43,124 bases of DNA from Symbiodinium natans (Eukaryota; Sar; Dinophyceae; Suessiales; Symbiodiniaceae). Shown piece by piece: positions 35,671 to 43,124 of the stretch. Each line of letters begins with the position of its first letter. Position 1 is the first letter of the stretch. Both the position numbers and the translations under genes were made by a program. The notes under the pieces were generated by a model. That model made no database searches. It had not been told where the DNA came from and saw only the letters and a list, made by a program, of their open reading frames with translations. The stretch spans positions 2,225,692-2,268,815 of the forward strand of contig CAJNDS010002301.1 of assembly GCA_905221605.1 (NCBI GenBank), written 5' to 3'.

Positions 35671-36334
35671 AGGAACGGAGGGTCGGCTGCTTGGTCTCGT
35701 GCTCGTGCATCTAAGTAAACACCCGTTGTTTGTCTGTCTGTCTATGAGGGCCCCTCCTTCAAGCCCCTTGCTGAGAGAGTTCGGAGGACCTCCGCCCAAG
35801 CCGCCTCCTGGCAATGCCGTCCGCATCCCAGGAAGTTGGAATCATGGTTTTGGGCCCAGGGCTTAGGGCTTAGGGTTTATGGTTTTAGGGTTTCAGAAAG
35901 CCCTCAAGGACCTTAAAAGGCCCCAGCCCCAAAGGGTTGAGGGGCTCAGGGGTTATTAGGAGCCTGTCTAGCGGTCTAGGATTAACGGTTGATGCGCGTC
36001 TCAACCCTGAGTCTTTACCGTCCTAAACCCTAAACCCTAAACCCTCCCTTAGCTCCTAAACCTTGCTGAGGGGGCTTAGGGTTCCCTACCCTAACGCAAG
36101 AACACCAAAGCATCTCCAAACACTTAAATCAAGTCCCTCAGTCTCATCACTCTTAGAGGCAGGCTTGAGGGCTTAGGGTTTAGGGGTCAAAGGTTGAGGG
36201 TTTAGGGTCGGGGTCTATAGAGTTTGGGGTTTAATTAGGTTTTGTACTAAGTTTCCTTTATTGCCACATGTTTCTGGCAGCCCAAGTCCGTTGTTAGGCT
36301 CAGGCCCAAGTATCAAACCATTCAGACTACCCTC
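35671..36334. other. Unique spacer
   Basis: Isolated heptamers and no gene recognised. Confidence 0.45.
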
Positions 36335-36395
36335 AACCCTAAACCCTAAACCCTAAACCCTAAACCCTAAACCCTAAACCCTAAACCCTAAACCT
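36335..36395 (-). repeat. CCCTAAA array
   Basis: About nine units. Confidence 0.92.
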
Positions 36396-37050
36396 GAGGG
36401 TTTAGGGTTGACTTGGGGTTCGGACAGGGTCTGGACCATGTCATGGACCCCCTGTTTAGGGCTTTGAGGGGTAGTATACGGGGGTTTACGAAAATAGGGG
36501 ACGCCCAGAATAGACCCCCCATAGCCGGATTCCCTTGTAATAAGGGCTTGTAATTTCCGAAACCCCCATATTCCTTGTAGCTTGTATAGGGCACCGAAAA
36601 GGCCCATGCCAAACGCAGTGCCAGGCCCGCCACAGTCGCACGGGCAACGCGCAGGGAGCGCGCGCTGGAAAGGAGCCTCTTTTGGTGATGGCTCAGGGGG
36701 GCTCTGGGTCGGTGTAGGGTTGAGGGTTGGGGGCTTAGGGCGGAATGCGTTGAGGGGTTTGGGAGAGAAGTTGGAAAGGGTTTGGGTTGACAAGAAAACT
36801 TGTGACAACCCTGCACCTGAACTCAAGGCACAGCCTCCCAAGCGAGAAGCCAACCGGAAAAGAGTGTTAGAGTTCAGGGTCTACACGAGGGTCTACTTAG
36901 GGTTTACGTAGGCTTTAGGGTTTTGGGGATTGGGCATATCTCGGGAACGGAGTTCGTAAATATGGAAGCCTGCAGCCCCAAACGCCACGCCCTAAACCCC
37001 AGCCCAAATCACTGGCCGGAAGGCGCGCTAGATCCTAAAACGCCCTTAGG
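36396..37050. other. Unique island, open on both strands, unassigned
   Basis: Frames of 109-159 codons overlap on opposite strands (36582-36911 plus; 36853-36374 minus). Proline-rich readings without any domain suggest chance in G+C-rich DNA. Confidence 0.35.
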
Positions 37051-37052
37051 CT

Positions 37053-37135
37053 TTAGGGTTTAGGGTTTAGGGTTTAGGGTTTAGGGTTTAGGGTTTAGGT
37101 TTAGGGTTTAGGGTTTAGGGTTTAGGGTTTAGGGC
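37053..37135 (+). repeat. TTTAGGG array
   Basis: About twelve units with one 6-bp unit. Confidence 0.92.
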
Positions 37136-37174
37136 CTGCGGTTTAGGGTTACCCCCAAAACCCTAAAACCGCAG

Positions 37175-37226
37175 AAGGACGCCTGGGGCTACAACTGCTT
37201 CGATGGTGGCCCGGAGGCCCCCACGG
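37175..37226 (+). CDS. Exon candidate of the downstream J-domain-like gene
   Basis: After ACCGCAG a 52-nt open segment reads DAWGYNCFDGGPEAPT up to a GTCTAG donor at 37227. The residue mix is protein-like, but the family is not recognised. CCCTAAA relatives lie on its left and TTTAGGG-type on its right. Linking it to the J-domain exon at 40351 is inference from strand and spacing only. Confidence 0.4.
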
Positions 37227-37260
37227 GTCTAGGTGCTTCTGGGCAGCGTCTACTTGGAGG

Positions 37261-37330
37261 TTAAGGGTTTAGGGTATAGGGTTTAGGTTTTAGGGTTTAG
37301 GGTTTAGGCTTTGGGGTTTAGGGTTTAGGG
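37261..37330 (+). repeat. TTTAGGG array, degenerate
   Basis: About nine units. The spacer after it (37331-37661) has no supported gene. Confidence 0.85.
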
Positions 37331-37661
37331 TACTTGTGACCCCAATAATAACAGCACTTTTTGGCCCCCTAAGTCCCCTAAGTAGCTTATACATGTACTT
37401 ATGATTGGGGTTGTATGTGCCCATGAACCTTCAAGTAAGGTTGAGGCTTGCAGGGAGCCCCATATCCCGTAATTCAGCCACGCATGTCAACAGGGATCCA
37501 GATTAGAATTCACGGCATTCCTCAACTATGGGGCATTGGGCTCGAAGCAATGAATGTCCTATGTTCGTGATGAAAGGAATATTCGTTGTCAGTATGGTAT
37601 GACGTCTGTTAGTTTGAGGTATGCTCCAAAATTCAACGTTTTTCCCGAAGAACGTGCAAGT

Positions 37662-37752
37662 CCTAAACCCTAAACCCTAAACCCTAAACCCTAAACCCTA
37701 AACCCTAAACCCTAAACCCTAAACCCTAAACCCTAAACCCTAAACCCTAAAC
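37662..37752 (-). repeat. CCCTAAA array
   Basis: About thirteen perfect units. The spacer after it (37753-38080) holds an open + frame (37797-38012) without recognisable features. Confidence 0.95.
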
Positions 37753-38128
37753 CGTGGCCTTGGGGTTCAGGATGAGGGCTTGAAGTTCTAAGAGTTGTGG
37801 GTTTCTGTTGTAACAGCATGGTATGTGGTCACAATCTGGCTACCCCAAGCCCTGAAAGTCGCCTAAACTATATTGGGTTTAGGGCTTGGGGTTCAGGTTT
37901 TTGGGTTACATACTCGGATGACATGTGTCTTCCGAGCCGGCGTGACGACATGATGCCCAAAGGAGATTCAAATCTTTGTCTCTCGGGCTTAGGGCCTCAG
38001 TTCAGGTGTTAGGGTTTCGCTTGCGGTCCTGTGGTGTGCCAGGGCTCTTTCGAAGATTGTGCGGAATCTGATTAAAACCAAACCCTAAACCCTAAACCCT
38101 AAGCCCTAACCCTAAGCACGCCGGGCAG

Positions 38129-38174
38129 GACTTCCCCACCTTCCCGCGGCGCACGGCCGTGGAGGAGGCCCAGG
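38129..38174 (+). CDS. Exon candidate, family unknown
   Basis: CCGGGCAG acceptor, then DFPTFPRRTAVEEAQ, then a GTGTGC donor (38175). Only 46 nt, but G+C-rich and framed by CCCTAAA (38080-38120) and TTTAGGG (from 38212) like the other exon islands. Confidence 0.4.
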
Positions 38175-38520
38175 GTGTGCGTTCGGGAGTGGGGTTGCTC
38201 GGATGCCCAGGGGTTTAGGGTTGAGGGTTTAGGGTTCAGGGTTTAGGGTTAGTATTCGTATGAGAAAGAGCGTCCAGTATTTTTAGGTTTGGAAACCCAC
38301 TCTAAACCCTAAGCCCTTCTTGTTCCCGGGTTCTGAGTCGAGGAATAGGGTTAGGGTGTAGGTCTTGGGCTAAGGGAGGCCTTAGTTCAGACGGCATGAG
38401 GTACCTTTGTCTGAGTAAGAGCTGCGGTCTCCCTACCAGGCTGAGGGGCTTCGGGACTCAAGGGGGTTTAGGGTTAAGGGTTTAAGGTATCCAGGGCTAC
38501 TGGGTGTACAAAGGGGTCGG

Positions 38521-38640
38521 TATAGGCTTCTCTTGAGGCTTATATGAAGTAGGGTTTATAGTACTGTTTTGGTGAGTGTATATAAGGTTCTCTTTTAATA
38601 TTGGTGAGTGTATATAAGGCACTTCATATACCGCCGGGCC
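38521..38640. repeat. Short repeats with GTGAGTGTATATAAGG
   Basis: TTGGTGAGTGTATATAAGG occurs twice about 35 bp apart, and ATATGAAGT / ACTTCATAT flank the region as an inverted pair. Probably a small decayed insertion. Confidence 0.5.
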
Positions 38641-38690
38641 TTCAACAGCCACCGTACCACTTTCAAACCCGAAAGTCAGATTTAGGGCTT

Positions 38691-38775
38691 AGGGTTTAGG
38701 GTTTAGGGTTTAGGGTTTAGGGTTTAGGGTTTAGGGTTTAGGGTTTAGGGTTTAGGGTTTAGGGTTTAGGGTTTA
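38691..38775 (+). repeat. TTTAGGG array
   Basis: About twelve perfect units. Confidence 0.95.
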
Positions 38776-39181
38776 GAGGCGGAATTTCCTTGTTGCCAGG
38801 CTGGCGATGATCAGTTCCTCCGAGAGGCAAAAGGGTTTAGGGTTTAGGGTTTAGGGCTTAGGGTTTAGGGTTTAGGGCTTGCGGTTTTTCGGATTTGGCT
38901 CCGCGGTTCCTCAACTAACAGGGTCCTTCAGGGACGGGGGTTGGAACCTCAGGAAAGCTTAGGGAGCCTTAGGAAGTAGTTGGGGAGCACTTACACTGAA
39001 CCCCCTCCCTCAAGGATCCTATAGTCAGCCTTACGCGGGCAGATGAAATCATTGCACGGTGCCTAGCGCATCCGCGAGCAGTTGAGGAGTCGACTGCCAG
39101 TCCCCTTTGCCCACGTGCTCGATTGACGTCTAAAACCCCAAGCCCGTCAGAAAACCCCAAACCCTAAACCCTTGCGTGCAG

Positions 39182-39240
39182 GTGCTTCTAGACATCGAGC
39201 ACCAGCCGGCACCCTGGTTCCGTTCCGGCGCGAGTTTGGG
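39182..39240 (+). CDS. Exon candidate, family unknown
   Basis: After GCGTGCAG a 59-nt segment reads VLLDIEHQPAPWFRSGASL and meets GT at 39241. Short CCCTAAA repeats are on its left. The right side lacks a TTTAGGG block, so it departs from the rule. Confidence 0.4.
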
Positions 39241-39476
39241 GTGTAGTCAGATTCTGAACATAACCCCTTCCTTTAGACCATTCCCCTAAACCCCTAAACC
39301 CTAAAGCCCTCAGACCCTAAACCCCACACCCTAAACACCAAACCCTAAACCCTAAACCCTAAACCCTAAACCCCCACCGCACCACCTACTCGGAGCTCCA
39401 AGAAGCTGCCCCTGGGGGGTTCTTAGAAGGAGGCAGCCTTCGCTGAAAGTATCTTGAGGGGACTGGGCATGTCCCT

Positions 39477-39545
39477 AAACCCTAAACCCTAAACCCTGAA
39501 CCCTGAACCCTGAACCCTCAACCCTGAACCCTGAACCCTGAACCC
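39477..39545 (-). repeat. CCCTAAA / CCCTGAA array
   Basis: About ten units, mostly CCCTGAA. Confidence 0.9.
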
Positions 39546-39737
39546 TAATGTGTCTTTTGCTCTGCTGGACGGGGAAAGTTCCACCAAGGTTCGGAAAGGA
39601 CATGTTAAACACTTTGATGCCTACCTTGTACACGAAAGCATAAGCTCCGGAACCCTAATCGTGGCCCAGGGTGACATTTGAACGGTCTATTGCAAAACAA
39701 GGTGCGAGCTTCGGGTTGCGGTCTCCCAGCGCCAAAG

Positions 39738-39794
39738 GCTCGACGAATGCTATGAAGCAGCAAAGAGGCAGAAGCTTTTCAGGACTGGCCTGAG
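39738..39794 (+). CDS. Exon candidate upstream of the J-domain exon
   Basis: A 57-nt open segment after GCCAAAG reads LDECYEAAKRQKLFRTGLR and ends at GTTTGG (39795). The charged, helical residue pattern suits a J-domain protein or its linker, but that is inference. A foldback element begins eight bases into the following intron. Confidence 0.42.
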
Positions 39795-39802
39795 GTTTGG
39801 CT

Positions 39803-39952
39803 GGTTCTTAGTAGGGAATGAGGGAATGAGGGCCCTACATAATCCCTTAAAAGGTATTTGTTTTGAAAATATCTGTATATATATATATATATACATATAG
39901 TAGCACATATATATATATATATATAGAGCCCTCATTCCCTACTAAGAGAACC
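39803..39952. mobile_element. Foldback element, GGTTCTTAGTAGGG family (150 bp)
   Basis: The left arm GGTTCTTAGTAGGGAATGAG and the right arm CTCATTCCCTACTAAG...GAACC are inverted repeats. The core holds two TA microsatellites. It lies in the putative intron between 39794 and 40351. Confidence 0.85.
39868..39925. repeat. TA microsatellites inside the foldback element
   Basis: Two (TA)n tracts separated by TAGTAGCAC. Confidence 0.85.
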
Positions 39953-40139
39953 CGGGGGTTGGGGGTCTAAGGGTCAGGGTTGAGGATGTAGGGCTTCGAA
40001 CTTCGAGCAGAACCCTGGGATGTTTTGCGGTTTCCTTTGTGGGGACCCAAAACCTCAAACCCTAAACCTTATCCGCAAATCCCAAACCCCAAGCCCCGCA
40101 GCCTCTGGAAACCCTAAACTCTAAACCCTAAGCCCAAAT

Positions 40140-40330
40140 CTTTAAGCCCCTAACCCCAAATCATAAACCCTCAACCCTAAACCCTGAACCCTAAACCCTA
40201 TCCCGCAGATCCCAAACACCAAACCCCGCAGGATCTGGAAACCCTAAACCCTAAACCCTAAACCCCAAACCCCAAACCCTAAACCCTAAACCCCAAACCC
40301 CAAACCCCAAACCCCAAACCCCAAACCCTA
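40140..40330 (-). repeat. CCCTAAA / CCCCAAA arrays
   Basis: About twenty mixed units in two stretches. The phrase ...CAAATC/GATC..CCCAAACACCAAAC..CTGGAAACCCTAAA is repeated from about 40070 to 40250. Confidence 0.88.
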
Positions 40331-40350
40331 AAGCCTGCTTGCCCTGGAAG

Positions 40351-40430
40351 AGGAGCTTGCTGCGGCAATGGCACCCCGACAAGCGCCGTGACGACCCGGA
40401 GTTGGCTACGCGCGTGTGCGGACCTTACAG
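40351..40430 (+). CDS. J-domain (DnaJ-like) exon
   Basis: An 80-nt open segment contains LLRQWHPDKRRDDPELATRV. The HPD tripeptide, with a preceding basic/hydrophobic helix and a following acidic-then-ATRV helix, is diagnostic of J-domains, where HPD stimulates Hsp70 ATPase. It ends TACAG at a GTTTTA donor (40431). The acceptor is probably CTGGAAG (ending 40350), or alternatively CCTAAAG at 40333. Only the middle of the roughly 65-residue J-domain lies in this exon. CCCTAAA and CCCCAAA arrays lie upstream and TTTAGGG/TTTGGGG downstream. Confidence 0.65.
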
Positions 40431-40447
40431 GTTTTAAAGGTTTTGGG

Positions 40448-40520
40448 TAGGGTTTAGGGTTTAGGGTTTGGGGTTTGGGGTTTGGGGTTTGGGGTTTGGG
40501 GTTTGGGGTTTGGGGTTTGG
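40448..40520 (+). repeat. TTTAGGG then TTTGGGG array
   Basis: Two TTTAGGG units, then about eight TTTGGGG units. Confidence 0.92.
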
Positions 40521-40559
40521 GCTTTAGGGCTTTAGGGCTTTAGGGCTTGAGGGTTGCGG

Positions 40560-41190
40560 GCTTAACGGGGGGGAGGTTCATGGGCAGATATATAGGGCAG
40601 GCTCGGCGTACCTTAGGTACGGCTCATTGTCGCGCGAGTTGTCGATTCAGGTAGTGATCGGATATCTCTGCAGCTACCCTACTTAGAACTTTCTTCACTT
40701 ACCGATGAAGATTCAAGCAATGGGAGTCTTAGTACGTCGAAGTTGTCTTCAATTGGGCATCGGTTGCTAAGGGGTTCGTTTCAAAGAGCATGATTACTAC
40801 CTAAACCTAAACCTAAACCCTAAACCGGTTGTAGAACAGCCTCCCTTCGGGCTCGAGCGTTTACACTGCTTAGGGCAACCCAAATTCCCTCTCACAGTGC
40901 TACCAACCCACGAGCGGGCTTAGGGTGAAGGGTTAGGGTTTAGGGTTTAGGCAAGCCTCAGCCCTTAACCAAAAGGAGGCTTCTTTCGAAAAGACGTCAT
41001 GGGCTCTAGTCTATTTAGTATTTAGCGGGTGCTTTCTGACGAGAAGGCTCAGGGGATTGAAGAGATGAATGGCGCCCAATCGTTGGAGAAGAAGTAGGGT
41101 TAAGGCTTTGAAGGGTTATGGGGTTTAGGGCTTTGAAGGGTTATAGGGTTTCGGGCTTTTAGGGTTACAGGGTATAGGCTCGTTGGTTTT
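40560..41190. other. Unique spacer
   Basis: No gene is recognised; under the gene model it is the intron between 40430 and 41195. Confidence 0.4.
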
Positions 41191-41194
41191 GCAG

Positions 41195-41230
41195 TATGGA
41201 CACTGCGAGGGCGACGAAAATTCCGGGGAG
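41195..41230 (+). CDS. Micro-exon candidate
   Basis: A T-rich tract ending TTTTGCAG (acceptor), then 36 nt reading YGHCEGDENSGE, then a GTGGCA donor. Signals on both sides are good and the frame is phase 0 at both ends, as is the start of the next exon. Confidence 0.5.
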
Positions 41231-41287
41231 GTGGCAGGGCAGAAAAATGACCCTAAACCCTAAACCCCAAACCGCTATCCACAACAG

Positions 41288-41566
41288 GGGCTGGATGATG
41301 AAGCACCGAAGTATCTGAAGGTGGAGAAATCTACGACTTTGGCGTCCGTCACCAAAGAAGCCCAAACGCTCTGGGCGTGGCAAGAACAAGGGGGCAACTT
41401 TGGGATGTTCCCCCTCATACTAACAGTCCTTAATTGGCATCGGGGGTACTATAATCCCTTTTAAGGACTGCTAGTATACGGGGGAACATCCCAAGGACAG
41501 CTCTGCAAGCAGGACGGGCAAAAGCTCATCGGCTTCAAAAGCAACGGCAACACGAAGCCCAGCAAG
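41288..41566 (+). CDS. Exon of 62 codons split by a 93-bp foldback element
   Basis: The acceptor CCACAACAG is followed by an open frame (GLDDEAPKYLKVEKS, ..., TKEAQTLWAWQEQGGN). It runs into a TGGGATG...CATCCCA element at 41401-41493 and resumes as GQLCKQDGQKLIGF...NGNTKPSK up to a GTGATG donor (41567). Leaving out the 93 bp gives 186 nt, open throughout and phase 0 at both ends. With the element included, a TAA inside it stops translation. No family is recognised. It may belong to the J-domain gene at 40351. If the element is not removed from RNA, the gene is broken. Confidence 0.6.
41401..41493. mobile_element. Foldback element inserted in an exon, TGGGATGTTCCCCC family (93 bp)
   Basis: TGGGATGTTCCCCCTCATAC and GTATACGGGGGAACATCCCA form near-perfect inverted ends. 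AACAGTCCTTAA and TTAAGGACTG pair inside. Length is a multiple of three and it sits inside a coding frame. No obvious target duplication is seen. Canonical GT-AG borders at the edges are absent; the right edge reads CCCAAG|G, an AG|G. Confidence 0.9.
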
Positions 41567-41624
41567 GTGATGCTGAGGTTTCAAGTGTTTCCAGGGGTTT
41601 TTGAAGGGTTGTTTGGGGTTTAGG

Positions 41625-41670
41625 ATTTAGGGTTAGGGTTTGGGGTTTAGGGTTTAGGGTTTTGTAGGGT
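41625..41670 (+). repeat. TTTAGGG-type array
   Basis: About six mixed units downstream of the split exon, followed by CCCTAAA relatives at 41700-41800. Confidence 0.85.
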
Positions 41671-41845
41671 TCCTGAACCAAAAGCGCCCCAAGCCTAAAA
41701 CCAAAAAGGCCCTAAACCGCATAACCCTGTACCCTAGAACCCTAAACCCTGAAAGCAGCCCTAAACCGCACAACCCTTCAAAGCCTTAAACCCTATAACC
41801 CTGAGCACTAAAATGCCGGAGCACCACGCATTCTGCGGATTCCAG

Positions 41846-41869
41846 GTTCCAGTGGCTGCAGACGATGAA
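41846..41869 (+). CDS. Very short exon candidate
   Basis: GGATTCCAG acceptor, VPVAADDE, then a GTAGGC donor. Only 24 nt, so it could be chance; the frame is also open leftwards to about 41812. Confidence 0.22.
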
Positions 41870-41889
41870 GTAGGCGTGGATCGGAAAAA

Positions 41890-41986
41890 TGAAGTGGGTA
41901 TTTCCAAAATGTAGGTACCCTATACCCCAGCTGAGTATTATCCTTGTAGGAACCCATAACACAAAGGTATCCAATTTTACAAAGTA
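41890..41986. mobile_element. Possible decayed foldback element
   Basis: GGTATTTCCAAAATGTAGG and, inverted, GGTACTTTGTAAAATTGG can be aligned as diverged arms around a roughly 50-bp core. Confidence 0.35.
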
Positions 41987-42245
41987 CCAAGTGCTTCAAG
42001 ATTCCTGCGGAGTGGGGTTTTGGTTGGCACGCTCGCTCGCGTGATTTGTTGTAACACTGCACCACGCAGCAGCGCTAGCTTTCCGGCGGCACATCTCTGC
42101 ACGCAGTAAGATTCGAACAGCTTAGGGCTAAAGGGTTTATAGAGTTCAGGGTTGATAGAAGAGGTGTGTGTAGGGTTTGCATCCGGGGTTTTGAGGGAAA
42201 GTGTTGAGCGAAAGGCTTTTTTTGGGCTTTGAGCTGCTGGAGATA

Positions 42246-42515
42246 GCTTGAAGACGGGACTCTAGGCCTCTAAGCCTTGAAAAGGCTTGAAAACGGGACT
42301 TTGAGCGAAGATTGTTTTGTGAGCCAACAATTTGACCGAAAGTTTTGGGCTCTGAGCTGCTTTAAACGTCTTGAGAAGGCTTGAAAAACGGGACTTTGCG
42401 AATAGAAGGTGCGTGGACCGAGAGTTTGACAGAAAGTTGCGTATTTGCTTTGAGGTGCTTGAAAAAGCTTGAAAAACGGGACTGTGACCCTTGCAAAGGC
42501 TTGAAAACGGGGCTT
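42246..42515 (+). repeat. Minisatellite with GGCTTGAAAACGGGACT motif
   Basis: The motif GCTTGAAAACGGGACT occurs at about 42246, 42285, 42379, 42467 and 42499. Between copies, TTTGACCGAAAGTTTTGGGC and TTTGAGCTGCTT recur. Spacings of 39, 94, 88 and 32 bp suggest a roughly 90-bp unit built from shorter pieces. Open frames on the minus strand here are repeat by-products. Confidence 0.75.
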
Positions 42516-42544
42516 TGAGCAAAGGTTTTGGAGGCACGACGAAT

Positions 42545-43124
42545 CAAGATGATTATTGGGAATTCTTCATACTTTCTGGGAATATAAATAAATTGAAATG
42601 AATATATCTCGGAAATCATGGAAAATTTTTCTCTGGTATTATTGATGCAACAATGGATTATGAAATGAATATGGGCGACCTTTATTCGGCGAATTTCTAT
42701 GTTTGAATTTAATATTTCGATCTTCCGTCCATTTAATATTTATTCTATTTTTTGGTGAGGGCAAGAGATAATTAACTATCATGCTTTATTTTAATGATTA
42801 TTTGGCCTCGATAAATTTATTCCGATAAATTTTGTCTTTGTTTCTGATGATAAATTAAGTTTTTATTATAGATTATTTCATTTCTCAAATATTTTCAAAA
42901 ATGATTAGAGTAAATTAAGACATATATTAAATGGATAAATATAGGATTTCGAGATATATAATTAATTATTATAATTATAATTTTGTTGCTTCTAATTTAT
43001 GGATATATTTCGTTTGAGGGTGAATTACTAATGAGAAAATATTTGATCTTAGGATTATATATAAAAATGATGAATTCGGAATTTAGAATTATTGATTTAT
43101 GTGTATATTCGAATATATGGGAGG
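42545..43124. other. AT-rich tail without telomere heptamers
   Basis: Composition changes abruptly to strongly A+T-rich, with no TTTAGGG units, no long frame and no recognised RNA. It could be a different isochore, an AT-rich transposon end or inserted organelle DNA; nothing in the sequence decides. Confidence 0.6.

Larger units (their letters stand above)
1..42170. repeat. Interspersed telomere-type heptamer blocks, TTTAGGG / CCCTAAA
   Basis: Dozens of short arrays of the heptamer TTTAGGG or its complement CCCTAAA recur every few hundred bases, except inside the retroelement at 22944-31760 and the AT-rich tail after about 42.55 kb. Variants such as TTTGGGG, TTCAGGG, TTTCGGG and 8-mers (CCCCTAAA, CCCCTCAA, CCCCGAAA) are common and often clustered. 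Both orientations occur. Most exon-like islands have a CCCTAAA block on their left and a TTTAGGG block on their right. This is interstitial repeat, not one terminal telomere. The larger arrays are listed separately. Confidence 0.95.

Noticed and set aside
36374-36911. Proline-rich frames on opposite strands
   Set aside because: Composition-driven; no motif or splice support.
1-42170. CRISPR-like arrays from the regularly recurring repeats
   Set aside because: The repeats are 7-bp tandem units with no fixed spacer length and no cas genes; the genome is eukaryotic.
1-43124. tRNA or rRNA genes
   Set aside because: No stretch with tRNA A/B boxes in a cloverleaf context or conserved rRNA segments was recognised.
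42545-43124. Mitochondrial insertion
   Set aside because: AT-rich composition alone is not evidence; no cox, cob or rRNA fragment was recognised.

Overview
The window looks like nuclear DNA of a eukaryote with a plant-type TTTAGGG telomere repeat. A dinoflagellate is the best guess. The reasons are pervasive TTTAGGG/CCCTAAA heptamers, G+C-rich coding islands, tiny exons in long introns, many short inverted-repeat insertions, and a retroelement whose Gag-like protein carries CCCH zinc fingers. The genus cannot be named from the sequence, and other TTTAGGG lineages are not excluded.

Layout. From 1 to about 22.9 kb and again from 31.8 to about 34.6 kb, blocks of telomere-type heptamer (G-strand or C-strand reading) alternate with unique islands of roughly 50-700 bp. 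At least twenty islands carry a + strand segment of about 40-105 nt that translates as roughly one leucine-rich repeat (LRR), often between a plausible AG acceptor and GT donor. From 37.2 to 41.6 kb a second set of small + strand exon candidates includes one with a J-domain HPD motif (40351-40430) and one well-preserved 62-codon exon (41288-41566) split by a 93-bp inverted-repeat element. Around most of these exons the layout is the same: a CCCTAAA block lies upstream of the acceptor and a TTTAGGG block downstream of the donor. Introns would therefore begin with TTTAGGG and end with CCCTAAA, giving them self-complementary ends. This is the main candidate for something undescribed.

Between them sits an almost intact 8.8-kb LTR retroelement (22944-31760). 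Its two 287-bp LTRs differ at two positions, it is flanked by TAGGG target duplications inside a heptamer array, and it has a polypurine tract. It encodes two overlapping frames of 559 and about 2067 codons. They carry a WW domain, an S1 RNA-binding domain, six CCCH zinc fingers in two triplets and a possible SAM-like segment. I see no protease, integrase, reverse transcriptase or RNase H, so it looks like a large Gag-only element that depends on a partner.

Other content: several families of foldback (MITE-like) elements, AT-, GA- and homopolymer microsatellites, 8- and 9-bp derivatives of the heptamer, a T-rich island (about 7.88-8.33 kb), an AT-rich island (about 20.1-20.83 kb), a minisatellite at 42.2-42.5 kb, and an abrupt change to AT-rich DNA from about 42.55 kb to the end. 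I found no rRNA, tRNA, CRISPR array or bacterial-type gene. Exon boundaries are by eye. Without RNA data I cannot say which exons belong to one transcript or whether the LRR exons are alive; several contain stops or frameshifts.
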